DNA of 64,000 nucleotides, from assembly GCA_025656675.1 (NCBI GenBank), contig JAHXHN010000005.1, positions 208,762 to 272,761 on the forward strand. The letters run 5' to 3'. Each line of letters opens with the position of its first letter. Position 1 is the first letter of the stretch. This stretch comes from Candidatus Thiodiazotropha sp. (ex Codakia rugifera) (GTDB taxonomy: Bacteria > Pseudomonadota > Gammaproteobacteria > Chromatiales > Chromatiaceae). The notes under the pieces were generated by a model that saw nothing but the letters and a program-made list of their open reading frames with translations, had not been told where the DNA came from and searched no databases. Below are positions 31,890-40,958 of the stretch, one piece after another. Position numbers and translations under genes: made by a program.

Positions 31890-32387
31890 GGTATCGCGGA
31901 GCTGTTCCAGGCGGGGTGGATTTGGAGAGGAAATATCCCGGATCACCAGAATAATTTATAATCTATTCATATGGATACACCATTTAAAGGTGTCTATATG
32001 GGGGGTGTGTGGCTGCCTACGTAGGATCACTTAATCTCGATCAAACACCCGGTAGAAAACAGCGGATTCTCATATTGAATGATCAATCGTCTCCAGGGTC
32101 ATACATATCGCAAAGCAGTGTAATTTATGGTGTAACAAAGAATGTGAAGCTAAGTTGTTAATATTTTAGTATTCTTTGTCTCAGTCAGGAATCTCTTATT
32201 GATTTACGCTACATTTCCTGGAATCTCTTCTGAATGTGGCGAGCGGCGGCAATCGTATAATTGGATTGATATAATTATGGAAATAGAATGTGGAAAAATT
32301 CTCATTAAAGATAACACCCCAAATCAAGCCATCAACTCCTTGGATTCCGATAAACCTCAATATTTGCGGTGCCAATAAACTAGTTCA
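31890..32387. other. AT-rich intergenic region before the chain-length gene
   Basis: About 500 bases with no recognisable gene. It holds an imperfect hairpin (gatacacc/ggtgtc around 31974-31995), two tataat words (32256-32261 and 32270-32275) that could be promoter -10 boxes, and a 33-codon frame at 32277-32378 without a ribosome site. Probably the regulatory region of the downstream gene. Confidence 0.5.
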
Positions 32388-33995
32388 ATGAACGAAATCA
32401 TTTTACAGATCAAGAATTACATTCGATCCGCTTGGCGTTTTCGATGGTTGGCCATCACTTTTTCATGGCTTGTTGCGATTGCAGGTTGGGCCATGATCTT
32501 TGCGATGCCGGATCAATACAAATCCGAAGCGAAAGTCTACGTGGATACCGAAAGTGTGCTAAGGCCCTTGCTTGAGGGATTGGCTGTGCAGAATGATATG
32601 AATCAACGTCTGCACCTGATGACCAGAACCTTGCTAAGCCACGAAAACCTTAAAAAATTGATTTTACAAACGGATATGGACCACAAGGTCTCAACCCGTG
32701 AAGAGGAAGAACAGCTGATCGACTGGCTGAGGGATATCATCGTAGTAGATGTCGATCGCAGGCGAATTCCCGGTACCCGTGAGACGGAGAATTTCTACAC
32801 CATTGGATTTACCTATAGTGACCGTTTTCTGTCACAACGAGTGGTCAAGGTCCTGTTAGACATCTTTGTTGAAAGTGCCTTGGGTGATACCCGAATAGAA
32901 TCTGATACCGCACAAAAGTTTCTACAACAACAGATTCGAGAATATGAGACGCGACTGGTTGAGGCGGAGAACAGACTGACTGAGTTCAAACGAAAAAACG
33001 TCGACACCCTTCCACGTGAAGGTGGTGGCATATTCCAGCGACTTGAAGAGTCCAGGGGAGGATTGGAGGAGATTCAGCTGCAATTGAAAGAGGCCCAGAT
33101 TCGACGGGATGAACTCAAACGCCAATACGGAACAACACTGGCTGAAGAAGAGCAAAGAAGAAGAAGCCTGGGGATGTCGGCAAATGCCGATTCACCAACA
33201 GCTCAGCGATTGCTTGCAATGCAGAGCAGACTGGATGGGTTACTGCTTAGGTATACTGACCAGCATCCCGATGTACAGGAACTCAGGTCTACGATTGAAG
33301 AATTGAAAAAGCAATCTGCCGCAACCGTGTCAACCGGGACAGTTACTGCTTCGCCTACAGTATCTACGGCCTTGGAGGAGTTAAAGTTGGCGTATCGACA
33401 ATCGGAAGTCGATTTAAGGACCATACGCCTGCGATTTAATGAATATCAGGCACGCATTGAAGAACTTAAGAAGAAGCTGGATACCTTACCCCAGGTTGAG
33501 GCGGAACTGACTCGCCTGAATCGCGATTACAATATCAACCGGGAGAACTACCAGGAGCTTGTACAACGTTTGGAATCTGCAAGGATGTCAGAGCAAGCCG
33601 ATGAAGCAGGTGATAACTTAAAATTCAGGATCGTTGAACCGCCTAAGGTGCCGATATTACCGGTGGGTCCTAAACGTCTCCTGTTAAGCGCTATTGTGCT
33701 TCTTGCTTCGTTGGGAGTAGGCGGTGGAATCGCCTTTCTGTTGTCTCAGTTCAAACCCGTCTATTTTGATACACGGACCCTCAGAAGTGAACTCGAATTT
33801 CCGGTACTAGGGCAGGTAACAAGGGTTTTGACAGACGATGTACGGATAAAAAGACGTGTTGAAATCAGTGGCTTCGTTTCTGTGGTCTCGATGCTGTTTT
33901 TCCTTTTTATCGGGATAGTGCTAATTCATGTCTTAGGGGTGAGAGAGGATATCATTGTACTGATCAAGCAATCAGGCCTGCTCTCATTTCTTTGA
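32388..33995 (+). CDS. Wzz/GumC-type chain-length determinant (XrtA-locus type)
   Basis: 535 residues. One membrane helix near the N-terminus (about 19-39), a Wzz-type periplasmic start (DQYKSEAKVYVDTESVLRPLL), a long coiled-coil middle (two blocks of heptad-like repeats, about 175-260 and 320-395), a PxxP-type segment (EPPKVPILPVGPKRL) before the second helix and a third helix near the end. This layout matches the polysaccharide co-polymerase of XrtA/PEP-CTERM exopolysaccharide loci. The usual neighbours (tyrosine kinase, glycosyltransferases, exosortase) are missing; glyA follows. It probably sets the length of an exported polysaccharide made elsewhere. Confidence 0.82.
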   Translation: MNEIILQIKNYIRSAWRFRWLAITFSWLVAIAGWAMIFAMPDQYKSEAKVYVDTESVLRPLLEGLAVQNDMNQRLHLMTRTLLSHENLKKLILQTDMDHKVSTREEEEQLIDWLRDIIVVDVDRRRIPGTRETENFYTIGFTYSDRFLSQRVVKVLLDIFVESALGDTRIESDTAQKFLQQQIREYETRLVEAENRLTEFKRKNVDTLPREGGGIFQRLEESRGGLEEIQLQLKEAQIRRDELKRQYGTTLAEEEQRRRSLGMSANADSPTAQRLLAMQSRLDGLLLRYTDQHPDVQELRSTIEELKKQSAATVSTGTVTASPTVSTALEELKLAYRQSEVDLRTIRLRFNEYQARIEELKKKLDTLPQVEAELTRLNRDYNINRENYQELVQRLESARMSEQADEAGDNLKFRIVEPPKVPILPVGPKRLLLSAIVLLASLGVGGGIAFLLSQFKPVYFDTRTLRSELEFPVLGQVTRVLTDDVRIKRRVEISGFVSVVSMLFFLFIGIVLIHVLGVREDIIVLIKQSGLLSFL

Positions 33996-34127
33996 AATGT
34001 CTCCGAGGGTGACATCATATTGACGGTTTAGTGTGCCTCGTCATAGGTTCTGTACCGCTCTGGTACAGGACTCAGCATCAAAATTTTGATATATTTCGGC
34101 CCTTTCATCATGGCTGGAGAGAGCGAG

Positions 34128-35384
34128 ATGTTCCAGAAAAGTATGCAGATTCAGGGTTATGACGATGAGCTATGGGCGGCCATGCAGGCGGAAGAGCTTC
34201 GTCAGGAAGAACATATTGAGCTAATTGCTTCCGAAAATTACACCAGTCCACGGGTGATGCAGGCCCAGGGTGGCGTAATGACCAATAAATATGCAGAGGG
34301 CTACCCTCAAAAACGCTACTACGGCGGTTGTGAAAATGTCGATGTAGCCGAGCAGCTTGCTATTGACCGGGCCAAAGCACTGTTTGACGCGGATTATGCC
34401 AATGTTCAACCTCACTCAGGTTCTCAGGCCAATGCAGCAGTCTATATGGCCCTATGTCAGCCTGGCGACACTGTGTTAGGCATGAGTCTGGCGCATGGAG
34501 GGCATCTGACGCACGGAGCCAAACCCAATTTCTCCGGTAAAATCTACCATGCTGTTCAATACGGATTGAATGCTGAAACGGGCGAGATTGATTATGAAGA
34601 GGTCGAGCGACTGGCTCGGGAGCATAAACCGAAGATGATTGTCGCCGGGTTTTCTGCCTACTCGCGAATCGTCGATTGGCAACGTTTTCGGGATATTGCA
34701 GATGAGGTGGGTGCCTACCTGTTTGTCGATATGGCCCATGTAGCAGGTTTGATTGCTGCCGGGCATTACCCAAATCCTGTACAGATAGCGGATGTCACCA
34801 CCACCACCACCCACAAAACCCTTCGGGGTCCTCGTGGTGGTCTGATCCTTGCGAAGGCCAACCCGGAAATTGAGAAAAAGCTGAACTCGCTGGTCTTTCC
34901 CGGCACGCAAGGTGGTCCATTGATGCATGTGATCGCTGCGAAGGCTGTTGCATTCAAAGAGGCAATGGAACCGGAGTATAAACACTATCAGCAGCAAGTC
35001 ATCGACAATGCGAGGGCTATGGCCAGGGTCTTCATGGAGCGGGGTTATGATGTTGTTTCCAAAGGTACAGATGACCACCTCTTCCTGGTCAGTTTCATTG
35101 AGGCGGGCCTCACGGGTAAGGACGTGGATGCCTGGTTGGGCGCAGCGAACATCACGGTGAACAAAAACGCCGTACCTAACGATCCGCAATCTCCCTTTGT
35201 CACCTCCGGCATCAGAGTGGGTACGCCTGCGGCTACAACCCGTGGATTCAGCGAGTCCGACTGTGTGGAGTTGGCTGGCTGGATGTGTGACGTCATAGAC
35301 AGTCGTGGCGATCAGTCCGTCATCGATACAATCAAGTCAAAGGTTCTGGCGATCTGTGCCAGGTATCCTGTCTATGGAGGTTGA
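34128..35384 (+). CDS. glyA: Serine hydroxymethyltransferase
   Basis: PLP enzyme interconverting serine and glycine while loading methylene-THF. 418 residues from ATG 34128 (MFQKSMQIQ), preceded by ggagagagcgag; the frame is open 14 codons further up. Motifs: [24 protein letters not shown] and [14 protein letters not shown] with the PLP lysine. glyA-nrdR-ribD order is conserved in gammaproteobacteria, but the gap to nrdR here is filled by a long inverted repeat. Confidence 0.98.
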   Translation: MFQKSMQIQGYDDELWAAMQAEELRQEEHIELIASENYTSPRVMQAQGGVMTNKYAEGYPQKRYYGGCENVDVAEQLAIDRAKALFDADYANVQPHSGSQANAAVYMALCQPGDTVLGMSLAHGGHLTHGAKPNFSGKIYHAVQYGLNAETGEIDYEEVERLAREHKPKMIVAGFSAYSRIVDWQRFRDIADEVGAYLFVDMAHVAGLIAAGHYPNPVQIADVTTTTTHKTLRGPRGGLILAKANPEIEKKLNSLVFPGTQGGPLMHVIAAKAVAFKEAMEPEYKHYQQQVIDNARAMARVFMERGYDVVSKGTDDHLFLVSFIEAGLTGKDVDAWLGAANITVNKNAVPNDPQSPFVTSGIRVGTPAATTRGFSESDCVELAGWMCDVIDSRGDQSVIDTIKSKVLAICARYPVYGG

Positions 35385-35385
35385 A

Positions 35386-35511
35386 GAGTTATGAGTTTTT
35401 AGTTTTTAAGTTTTGAGTATCGGTGTTCGCTTCGCTCACGCTTACTATAATAATCGTGCGTACAGCGCACCCATTTACTCAAAACTCATCACTCAAAACT
35501 CAAAACTCAAC
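35386..35511. repeat. Long imperfect inverted repeat between glyA and nrdR
   Basis: The left arm (35386-35419) and right arm (35476-35511) are reverse complements over most of their length; the inner 11 bases (agttttgagta / tactcaaaact) match perfectly. The arms are built of repeats of the unit ctcaaaact. A second small hairpin (gtgcg 35456-35460 with cgcac 35466-35470) sits in the loop. The right arm ends 6 bases before the nrdR ATG, which has no Shine-Dalgarno sequence. Confidence 0.75.
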
Positions 35512-35517
35512 AAAGTT

Positions 35518-36030
35518 ATGCGCTGTCCTTTCTGTGGAGCCCAGGATACTAAGGTTATCGACTCTCGCCTGGCAGGTGAGGGTGATCAGATTCGTCGACG
35601 TCGGGAATGTACGGTCTGCAAGGAGCGTTTTACGACCTACGAAACGGCCGAACTCAATCTACCATGGGTTGTAAAACAGGATGGAAGTCGGGTTCATTTC
35701 GACGGTCGCAAGCTTCGTGCGGGGATGACCCGCGCACTGGAAAAGCGGCCAGTCAGTGCCGAGCTTGTGGATACGGCAATCAACCACATTACACGCAAGC
35801 TGATGGCGGGTGGTGAGAGAGAAGTGCCATCACTGGCCATTGGTGAATTGGTCATGGAGGAGTTGAAACGTCTCGATCAGGTCGCCTATGTCCGGTTTGC
35901 TTCTGTCTACCGAAAGTTTGAAGATGTGAATGCTTTCCGCGAGGAGATTGAACGGCTGGAACAGCAACCGAGTCCCGAGGAGCGTCGAAGACAGTTGGAG
36001 CTATTGAAGGATGAGGAAAAAAAGCGGTGA
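35518..36030 (+). CDS. nrdR: Transcriptional repressor NrdR
   Basis: ATP/dATP-sensing repressor of ribonucleotide reductase genes. 170 residues from ATG 35518. The protein starts with the zinc ribbon [18 protein letters not shown]...RRRECTVC, followed by an ATP-cone domain ([21 protein letters not shown]) and [19 protein letters not shown]. The frame stays open 35 codons upstream, but that part lies in the inverted repeat and is not protein-like. It overlaps ribD by 4 bases. Confidence 0.97.
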   Translation: MRCPFCGAQDTKVIDSRLAGEGDQIRRRRECTVCKERFTTYETAELNLPWVVKQDGSRVHFDGRKLRAGMTRALEKRPVSAELVDTAINHITRKLMAGGEREVPSLAIGELVMEELKRLDQVAYVRFASVYRKFEDVNAFREEIERLEQQPSPEERRRQLELLKDEEKKR

Positions 36031-37163
36031 ACAGTGCCCTTGATTACCGCTTTATGGCTCACGCTATTCGTCTCGCTCGACAAGGTCTCTATACAACCCA
36101 CCCCAATCCGAGGGTAGGCTGCCTGTTGGTCAAGGATGGGGAGATCATTGCCGAGGGCTATCATCGGCGGGCAGGTGAGCCACATGCGGAGCGAAATGCA
36201 TTAGCGAAGGCAGGTGTGGCTGCCAGCGGATCAACCGCTTATGTGACCCTTGAGCCATGCTGTCACCATGGCCGTACCCCTCCCTGTGCTGATGGCCTCA
36301 TCGAAGCCGGTGTGAAACGTGTGGTGGCCGCCATGCGTGATCCTAATCCCAAGGTTTCCGGCAGTGGTTTCAAACAACTGCAGCAAGCCGGCATTGAGGT
36401 CACTGAAGGGGTGATGCAGGCACAGGCTGAAGCATTGAATCCAGGCTTTATCAAACGTATGTCTCATGGTCTTCCCTATGTGCGTTGTAAGATGGCCATG
36501 AGCCTGGATGGCCGTACGGCGATGGCCGATGGTGAGAGTCAATGGATCACGTCGCCAGCCGCTCGAGCAGATGTGCAACGTTTAAGAGCTCAAAGTGCAG
36601 CAATTCTCACCGGGGTTGGCACCTTGTTGGCTGATGATCCGTCGATGAATGTGCGTTTATCCGCCAGTGAGCTGGACTTGGATGCAGCGTTTCCGGTTCC
36701 TCATCCAGTACGTGTTGTACTTGATCCCAATCTTGAAACCCCTCCAAAGGCAAAAATGCTAGGCTTGCCAGGCCCAACCCTGATCATCTGCAATGACGAA
36801 CAGCCGGTACATGGTGCTGCATTGGAGGCAGCCGGGGCTCAGATAGCTGTCTTACCTGGAGACAATCAACGACTCGATCTTCAAGAGGTGTTGGGGTTTT
36901 TAGCATTACAGGAGATCAATGAGGTGTTGTTGGAGTCGGGGGCCACCCTGGCCGGTGCAATGCTGGAACAGGGACTTGTGGATGAACTGGTCGTCTACCT
37001 GGCTCCGCACTTAATGGGTAGTATCGCGCGAGGACTATTTCATTTGCCCGGCATAACACATATGGCAGACCGGATAGCTTTGGATATCTGTGATTTACGT
37101 CAGGTTGGGTCTGATATCCGAATTACGGCAAGACCCCAAAAAAGGCGTGAAGGCGGGAACTGA
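36027..37163 (+). CDS. ribD: Bifunctional riboflavin deaminase/reductase RibD
   Basis: Second and third steps of riboflavin synthesis. 378 residues. N-terminal deaminase domain with the zinc ligands PHAERNAL and [12 protein letters not shown]-terminal reductase domain from about residue 150 ([19 protein letters not shown], later [10 protein letters not shown]). GTG 36027 overlaps the nrdR stop. ribE follows after 2 bases. Confidence 0.97.
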   Translation: MNSALDYRFMAHAIRLARQGLYTTHPNPRVGCLLVKDGEIIAEGYHRRAGEPHAERNALAKAGVAASGSTAYVTLEPCCHHGRTPPCADGLIEAGVKRVVAAMRDPNPKVSGSGFKQLQQAGIEVTEGVMQAQAEALNPGFIKRMSHGLPYVRCKMAMSLDGRTAMADGESQWITSPAARADVQRLRAQSAAILTGVGTLLADDPSMNVRLSASELDLDAAFPVPHPVRVVLDPNLETPPKAKMLGLPGPTLIICNDEQPVHGAALEAAGAQIAVLPGDNQRLDLQEVLGFLALQEINEVLLESGATLAGAMLEQGLVDELVVYLAPHLMGSIARGLFHLPGITHMADRIALDICDLRQVGSDIRITARPQKRREGGN

Positions 37164-37165
37164 AT

Positions 37166-37828
37166 ATGTTTACAGGTATTATTCAGGCGATCGGTCGTGT
37201 CACCAGTCTAGAATCAAAAGGTGGCGATCTACGGTTGACGATTCAAAGCGGCAAACTTGACCTGAGTGATGTGGTGCTGGGTGACAGTATCGCTACCAAT
37301 GGGATCTGTTTGACAGTGATCGATCTGCCGGGAGATGGTTTCAGCGCGGATGTCTCCCGTGAGACGACCTCGCTCACTACCCTGCATAAACTGCAACCGG
37401 GGAGCCAGGTCAATCTTGAGAAGGCATTGACCCTCAATACACGCTTAGGTGGGCATCTGGTCAGTGGTCATGTGGATGGTGTGGGCCGAATTATACAGAG
37501 AAAAGATGATGGCCGGTCGGTGCGGTTTATTGTCGAGGCGCCGGATGAACTGGCCCGGTATATTGCCCACAAAGGTTCGATCTGCATCGATGGCGCCAGC
37601 CTGACTGTCAATGGTGTGGAGGGTGCCAGATTTGACTTGAATATCGTGCCGCACACGCTGAAACAGACCATCATGGAAGCCTACCGAGAGGGTAGTGAGG
37701 TGAATCTGGAAGTGGACCAGATTGCCCGTTATCTCGAGCGTCTGATGTTGGGTGATCAAGCTGCAAAACCCAGTGCCTCGGGGCTAACCGAGGCACTGTT
37801 GCAAGCACGAGGTTTTATTCGGACCTGA
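37166..37828 (+). CDS. ribE: Riboflavin synthase alpha subunit
   Basis: Dismutates two dimethyl-ribityllumazine molecules to riboflavin. 220 residues made of two homologous lumazine-binding barrels: MFTGIIQAIGRV opens the first, GHLVSGHVDGVGRI the second. The last ten codons contain a perfect 11-bp inverted repeat. It is normally followed directly by ribB/ribA and ribH; here a minus-strand secreted protein gene is in between. Confidence 0.97.
   Translation: MFTGIIQAIGRVTSLESKGGDLRLTIQSGKLDLSDVVLGDSIATNGICLTVIDLPGDGFSADVSRETTSLTTLHKLQPGSQVNLEKALTLNTRLGGHLVSGHVDGVGRIIQRKDDGRSVRFIVEAPDELARYIAHKGSICIDGASLTVNGVEGARFDLNIVPHTLKQTIMEAYREGSEVNLEVDQIARYLERLMLGDQAAKPSASGLTEALLQARGFIRT
37771..37798 (-). 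terminator. Hairpin within the ribE 3' end, possible terminator for the spondin gene
   Basis: Stem cagtgcctcgg (37771-37781) with ccgaggcactg (37788-37798), loop ggctaa. Read on the minus strand it is followed by ggttttgc, and it lies 62 bases beyond the stop of the minus-strand spondin gene. It overlaps ribE codons, so it constrains both. The T-run is short. Confidence 0.45.
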
Positions 37829-37860
37829 ACCCAGGATTCGGATTGGAATTGATCGATAGA

Positions 37861-38580
37861 TTAGTCATCATCACTGATCCGAATTACCAGCCTTGCCACC
37901 GGTCCCTGCCATGTGTGGACTCTAGCATTGAGATCACTCTCTCCACCGAATGGATCGTTATCTCCCGTCACTCCCCGATGGATATGAACGGTAGGGTTAT
38001 GGTCTGGGCCGACATTGGCAGTCCCGCCAGCACCACCATTTCCACCTGGATCAGCAGGGATGCCGGGAGTGTTGGGTGCACCGCCACCATTTATGATTTC
38101 ATCATTCGCTTCAGTGCCCGCATCATAGCCATGTAAATAGTAGGTGTAGGTCCCTTTTTTATGGGGGATTCTCAATCCGTCAATGCCTACAAAGCCATCA
38201 TTGGTAGGCAGCATCATGCCGACGATGGAGAGGTAGCGGTTTCTTTTCTTCTGTCTGTTCAGTACAGCTTCTGCACTTTGACCGGGTGCCAGGAGTCCAC
38301 CGGCCGGATTGGCGACATAGTCACCACTCGCTGCTTCAAGATCAAGAATCAGTCCGTCGATATTTCCTCCCTCTGCCATGGCTTGAAGATTGTCCGATGC
38401 CTCTGTACTTAGTTGAAACAGGTGGGTGTCCCGGTGATGGGCAGCCACTAGGAGGGGGGTAAAATAGATGGCATTGGTCAAGTTGGTGATCTCGACACTG
38501 ACCTCGCGGTCGCTTGCTATTGAATTTGCTGATATCAGTAAACTGGCAGATGCCAGTACGGCAGTCAGGCTCTTTTTCAT
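37861..38580 (-). CDS. Secreted spondin-domain protein
   Basis: 239 residues with a clear Sec signal (MKKSLTAVLASASLLISANSIAS, cut after ASA/IAS). The mature protein begins EVSVEITNLTNAIYFTPLLVAAHHRDTHLFQ, typical of bacterial spondin_N proteins; an acidic and Gly-rich region (GGAPNTPGIPADPGGNGGAGG, interrupted) follows, and the C-terminus contains VARLVIRISDD. Ribosome site gaggatgag before ATG. Function in bacteria unknown, perhaps surface or matrix binding. It lies inverted inside the riboflavin operon, suggesting insertion. Confidence 0.82.
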   Translation of the reverse strand: MKKSLTAVLASASLLISANSIASDREVSVEITNLTNAIYFTPLLVAAHHRDTHLFQLSTEASDNLQAMAEGGNIDGLILDLEAASGDYVANPAGGLLAPGQSAEAVLNRQKKRNRYLSIVGMMLPTNDGFVGIDGLRIPHKKGTYTYYLHGYDAGTEANDEIINGGGAPNTPGIPADPGGNGGAGGTANVGPDHNPTVHIHRGVTGDNDPFGGESDLNARVHTWQGPVARLVIRISDDD

Positions 38581-38879
38581 AATCTCATCCTCTTTTGTAT
38601 GGTGGTGCAGTCACAGAGCTGTAGAGTGAGTGGTTGGACTCACTTGCCGAGAAGGGCGTTGAGTACCAATCCACGATCCCGCTAGTCAGTTGAATAGTGA
38701 TCTGTGCTGTATGAGTGAGTCTGAGCCTGTGAACTCCCATCAACATCACGAAATGATCACAATTACATCACGCTGTGATTTTGGGTGGCGAACAGCTGGA
38801 TCTGGTGATTATCAGATGCCCTTGTTGTCCACCTCTGATAGAATGAGCGGTTAACTTTGAACAAAACCCAAGAAAGTAC
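38581..38879. other. Intergenic region upstream of ribB
   Basis: 299 bases between the divergent spondin and ribB genes. I looked for an FMN riboswitch, often found before ribB in proteobacteria, and see none of its conserved segments. The stretch must carry promoters for both genes; a tagaat word at 38837-38842 could be the ribB -10 box. Confidence 0.45.
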
Positions 38880-40001
38880 ATGGCGCTAAACACCACAGAA
38901 GAAATCATTGCAGACCTGAAACAGGGCAAGATGGTCATCATCATGGATGACGAAGATCGTGAAAACGAGGGTGACCTGATCATGGCAGCAGAGGCCGTGA
39001 CACCCGATACGATTAATTTTATGGCCCGGTATGGACGTGGTTTGATCTGCCTGACACTGACAAAAGAGCATTGCAGCCAACTGCGCCTGCCATTGATGGT
39101 GACCACAGATGACGAGTTGGCCGCAACCAATTTTACAGTCTCTATCGAGGCTGCCAATGGTGTGACGACAGGTATTTCCGCTGCTGACCGTTCCACTACT
39201 GTACTTGCAGCTGTGGCGCCTGACGCGAAACCACAGGACCTCGTCCAGCCAGGCCACATCTTTCCTCTGATGGCACAGCCGGGAGGCGTGCTGGTTCGTG
39301 CCGGGCATACAGAAGCCGGTTGTGATCTGGCTCGTCTGGCGGGTCACCTGCCCGCATCTGTCATTGTTGAGATTCTCAATGAGGATGGCACTATGGCGCG
39401 CCGCTCAGATCTTGAACAATTTGCAGCGGATCATGATCTGAAGATCGGTACGATTGCCGATTTAATTCAATATCGGGTGAAAAATGAAACGACCGTAGAA
39501 CGGGTGAGTGAATGTAATTTTCCCACCGAATTCGGTGATTTTCGTCTGGTGGCCTATCAGGATGTAGTGGATAACGAACTCCACCTGGCACTGGTTAAAG
39601 GCCACCCTTCGGCTGAGCGTCCCACCCTGGTACGGGTACACATGCAGAACAGCCTCTGTGATCTTTTCGAAGCCAAACTCAGTGATTGCGGTTGGCCGCT
39701 TCGCAGTGCCATGAGCATGATCGGTAAAGAGGATGAGGGTGTAATCGTGGTTTTGAGAAACCATGATTCTGCGAGAGAGATTGTACAACGTATGATGGAT
39801 ATGCAAGCCATCGGAGCTTCACAGCAGAAATTTGCCAAGAAGGACAACAGCAAGGAGCTGCGTACCTATGGTGTAGGTGCGCAAATCCTGTCTGATCTCG
39901 GGGTAAGGAAAATGCGTGTACTCAGTGCACCAAAGAGTATTCATGCCCTGTCGGGGTTTGATATGGAAGTTACTGAGTATGTGGTGGGTGAGAAGCTATA
40001 G
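38880..40001 (+). CDS. ribB: 3,4-dihydroxy-2-butanone 4-phosphate synthase with degenerate GTP cyclohydrolase II domain
   Basis: 373 residues. The N-terminal 200 residues are a complete DHBP synthase: DDEDRENEGDLIMAAE, PGHIFPLMAQPGGVLVRAGHTEA. The C-terminal 170 residues align with RibA (LVAYQDVVDNELHLALVKG), but the zinc motif with three cysteines of GTP cyclohydrolase II is replaced by VRVHMQNSLCDLFEAKL, so this half should be catalytically dead. This is the RibBX type seen in many proteobacteria; a separate ribA is expected elsewhere. Makes the four-carbon precursor used by RibH. Confidence 0.92.
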   Translation: MALNTTEEIIADLKQGKMVIIMDDEDRENEGDLIMAAEAVTPDTINFMARYGRGLICLTLTKEHCSQLRLPLMVTTDDELAATNFTVSIEAANGVTTGISAADRSTTVLAAVAPDAKPQDLVQPGHIFPLMAQPGGVLVRAGHTEAGCDLARLAGHLPASVIVEILNEDGTMARRSDLEQFAADHDLKIGTIADLIQYRVKNETTVERVSECNFPTEFGDFRLVAYQDVVDNELHLALVKGHPSAERPTLVRVHMQNSLCDLFEAKLSDCGWPLRSAMSMIGKEDEGVIVVLRNHDSAREIVQRMMDMQAIGASQQKFAKKDNSKELRTYGVGAQILSDLGVRKMRVLSAPKSIHALSGFDMEVTEYVVGEKL

Positions 40002-40047
40002 TTGGTTTGAATAGCGCAAACTGTCAGTTTTTAATTTCAGGGTAAGT

Positions 40048-40521
40048 ATGATGAGTATAAAGACGATCGAAGGGGCAATGACTGTCAACAATGCACGTTT
40101 CTGCCTGGTGGCGGCGCGCTTCAACAGCTTTATTGTCGAAAGCCTGTTGGACGGGGCAATTGATACCCTGAAACGGCATGGAGCCAGCGATGATGATATG
40201 ACACTGGTGCGTCTCCCCGGTGCCTTTGAAATGCCTGTGGCGTTAGAGAAGTTGGCAGCCACCGGAGAATATGATGCCATTATTGCCCTTGGTGCTGTGA
40301 TTCGTGGTGGTACCCCGCATTTCGACTATGTTGCTGGGGAATGCGTGAAAGGGTTGGCCCAGGTAAGTCTTAAGCATGGTGTGCCTATTGCATTTGGTGT
40401 ATTGACGGTGGATACCATTGAACAGGCCATTGAACGTGCCGGAACAAAAGCAGGGAATAAGGGGGCTGAAGCCACTCTTTCCGCAATTGAGATGGTCAAT
40501 CTATTGCGTCAGATCGGTTAA
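40048..40521 (+). CDS. ribH: 6,7-dimethyl-8-ribityllumazine synthase
   Basis: Penultimate riboflavin step; forms hollow oligomers. 157 residues with [24 protein letters not shown] and [16 protein letters not shown], then PIAFGVLT. Starts at ATG 40048 or 40051. The stop TAA shares its last base with the nusB ATG (TAATG). Confidence 0.97.
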   Translation: MMSIKTIEGAMTVNNARFCLVAARFNSFIVESLLDGAIDTLKRHGASDDDMTLVRLPGAFEMPVALEKLAATGEYDAIIALGAVIRGGTPHFDYVAGECVKGLAQVSLKHGVPIAFGVLTVDTIEQAIERAGTKAGNKGAEATLSAIEMVNLLRQIG

Positions 40522-40958
40522 TGAATGTAAAACGCAGTCAGGCACGTAAACATGCTGTTCAAGCAATCTACCAATGGCAGGTTGCGGGCCAGGATATCAA
40601 TGATATCGTCAATCAGTTTCTTGAGGAACAGGATCTCGATAGTTTTGAAATCCCCTATTTCCAGGATCTTCTGCGAGGCGTGCCAAGCCATCTTGTTCAG
40701 TTGGATGAACTACTCAAACCCTCCTTGGACCGCGCCATAGAGAGTGTGGATCCGGTTGAGCGTGCAATTTTGCGGCTTGGCGTCTATGAATTGAGCCATA
40801 AGTTGGAAATACCCTATCGTGTAGTTATTAATGAGGCAGTGGAATTGGCCAAGGTGTTCGGCGCAGAGCAGGGCCATAAATTCGTCAATGGGGTTCTCGA
40901 TCAGGTTGCAAAGCAGGTCCGATCTGCCGAGATTAAGGCAAAAAAAAGTAAGGACTAG
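40521..40958 (+). CDS. nusB: Transcription antitermination factor NusB
   Basis: 145 residues, all-helical RNA-binding factor that with NusE/S10 assembles on boxA of rRNA transcripts. Opening RSQARKHAVQAIYQWQ and late LRLGVYEL, VVINEAVELAKVFGAEQGHKFVNGVLD are family signatures. Coupled to ribH by a one-base overlap. thiL, its usual follower, is 800 bases away behind psiE and an inserted element. nusB and the convergent psiE share a palindromic CTAG stop. Confidence 0.97.
   Translation: MNVKRSQARKHAVQAIYQWQVAGQDINDIVNQFLEEQDLDSFEIPYFQDLLRGVPSHLVQLDELLKPSLDRAIESVDPVERAILRLGVYELSHKLEIPYRVVINEAVELAKVFGAEQGHKFVNGVLDQVAKQVRSAEIKAKKSKD

Noticed and set aside
32277-32378. 33-codon frame just before the chain-length gene
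   Set aside because: No ribosome site, AT-rich composition and overlap with promoter-like words; kept only as a note in the intergenic entry.
34476-35189. 237-codon minus-strand frame opposite glyA
   Set aside because: Shadow of the highly conserved glyA frame; no start signal and no known domain.
38581-38879. FMN riboswitch before ribB
   Set aside because: Searched by eye for the conserved gggcagggtgaaattcc-type and later segments of the RFN element; none is present.
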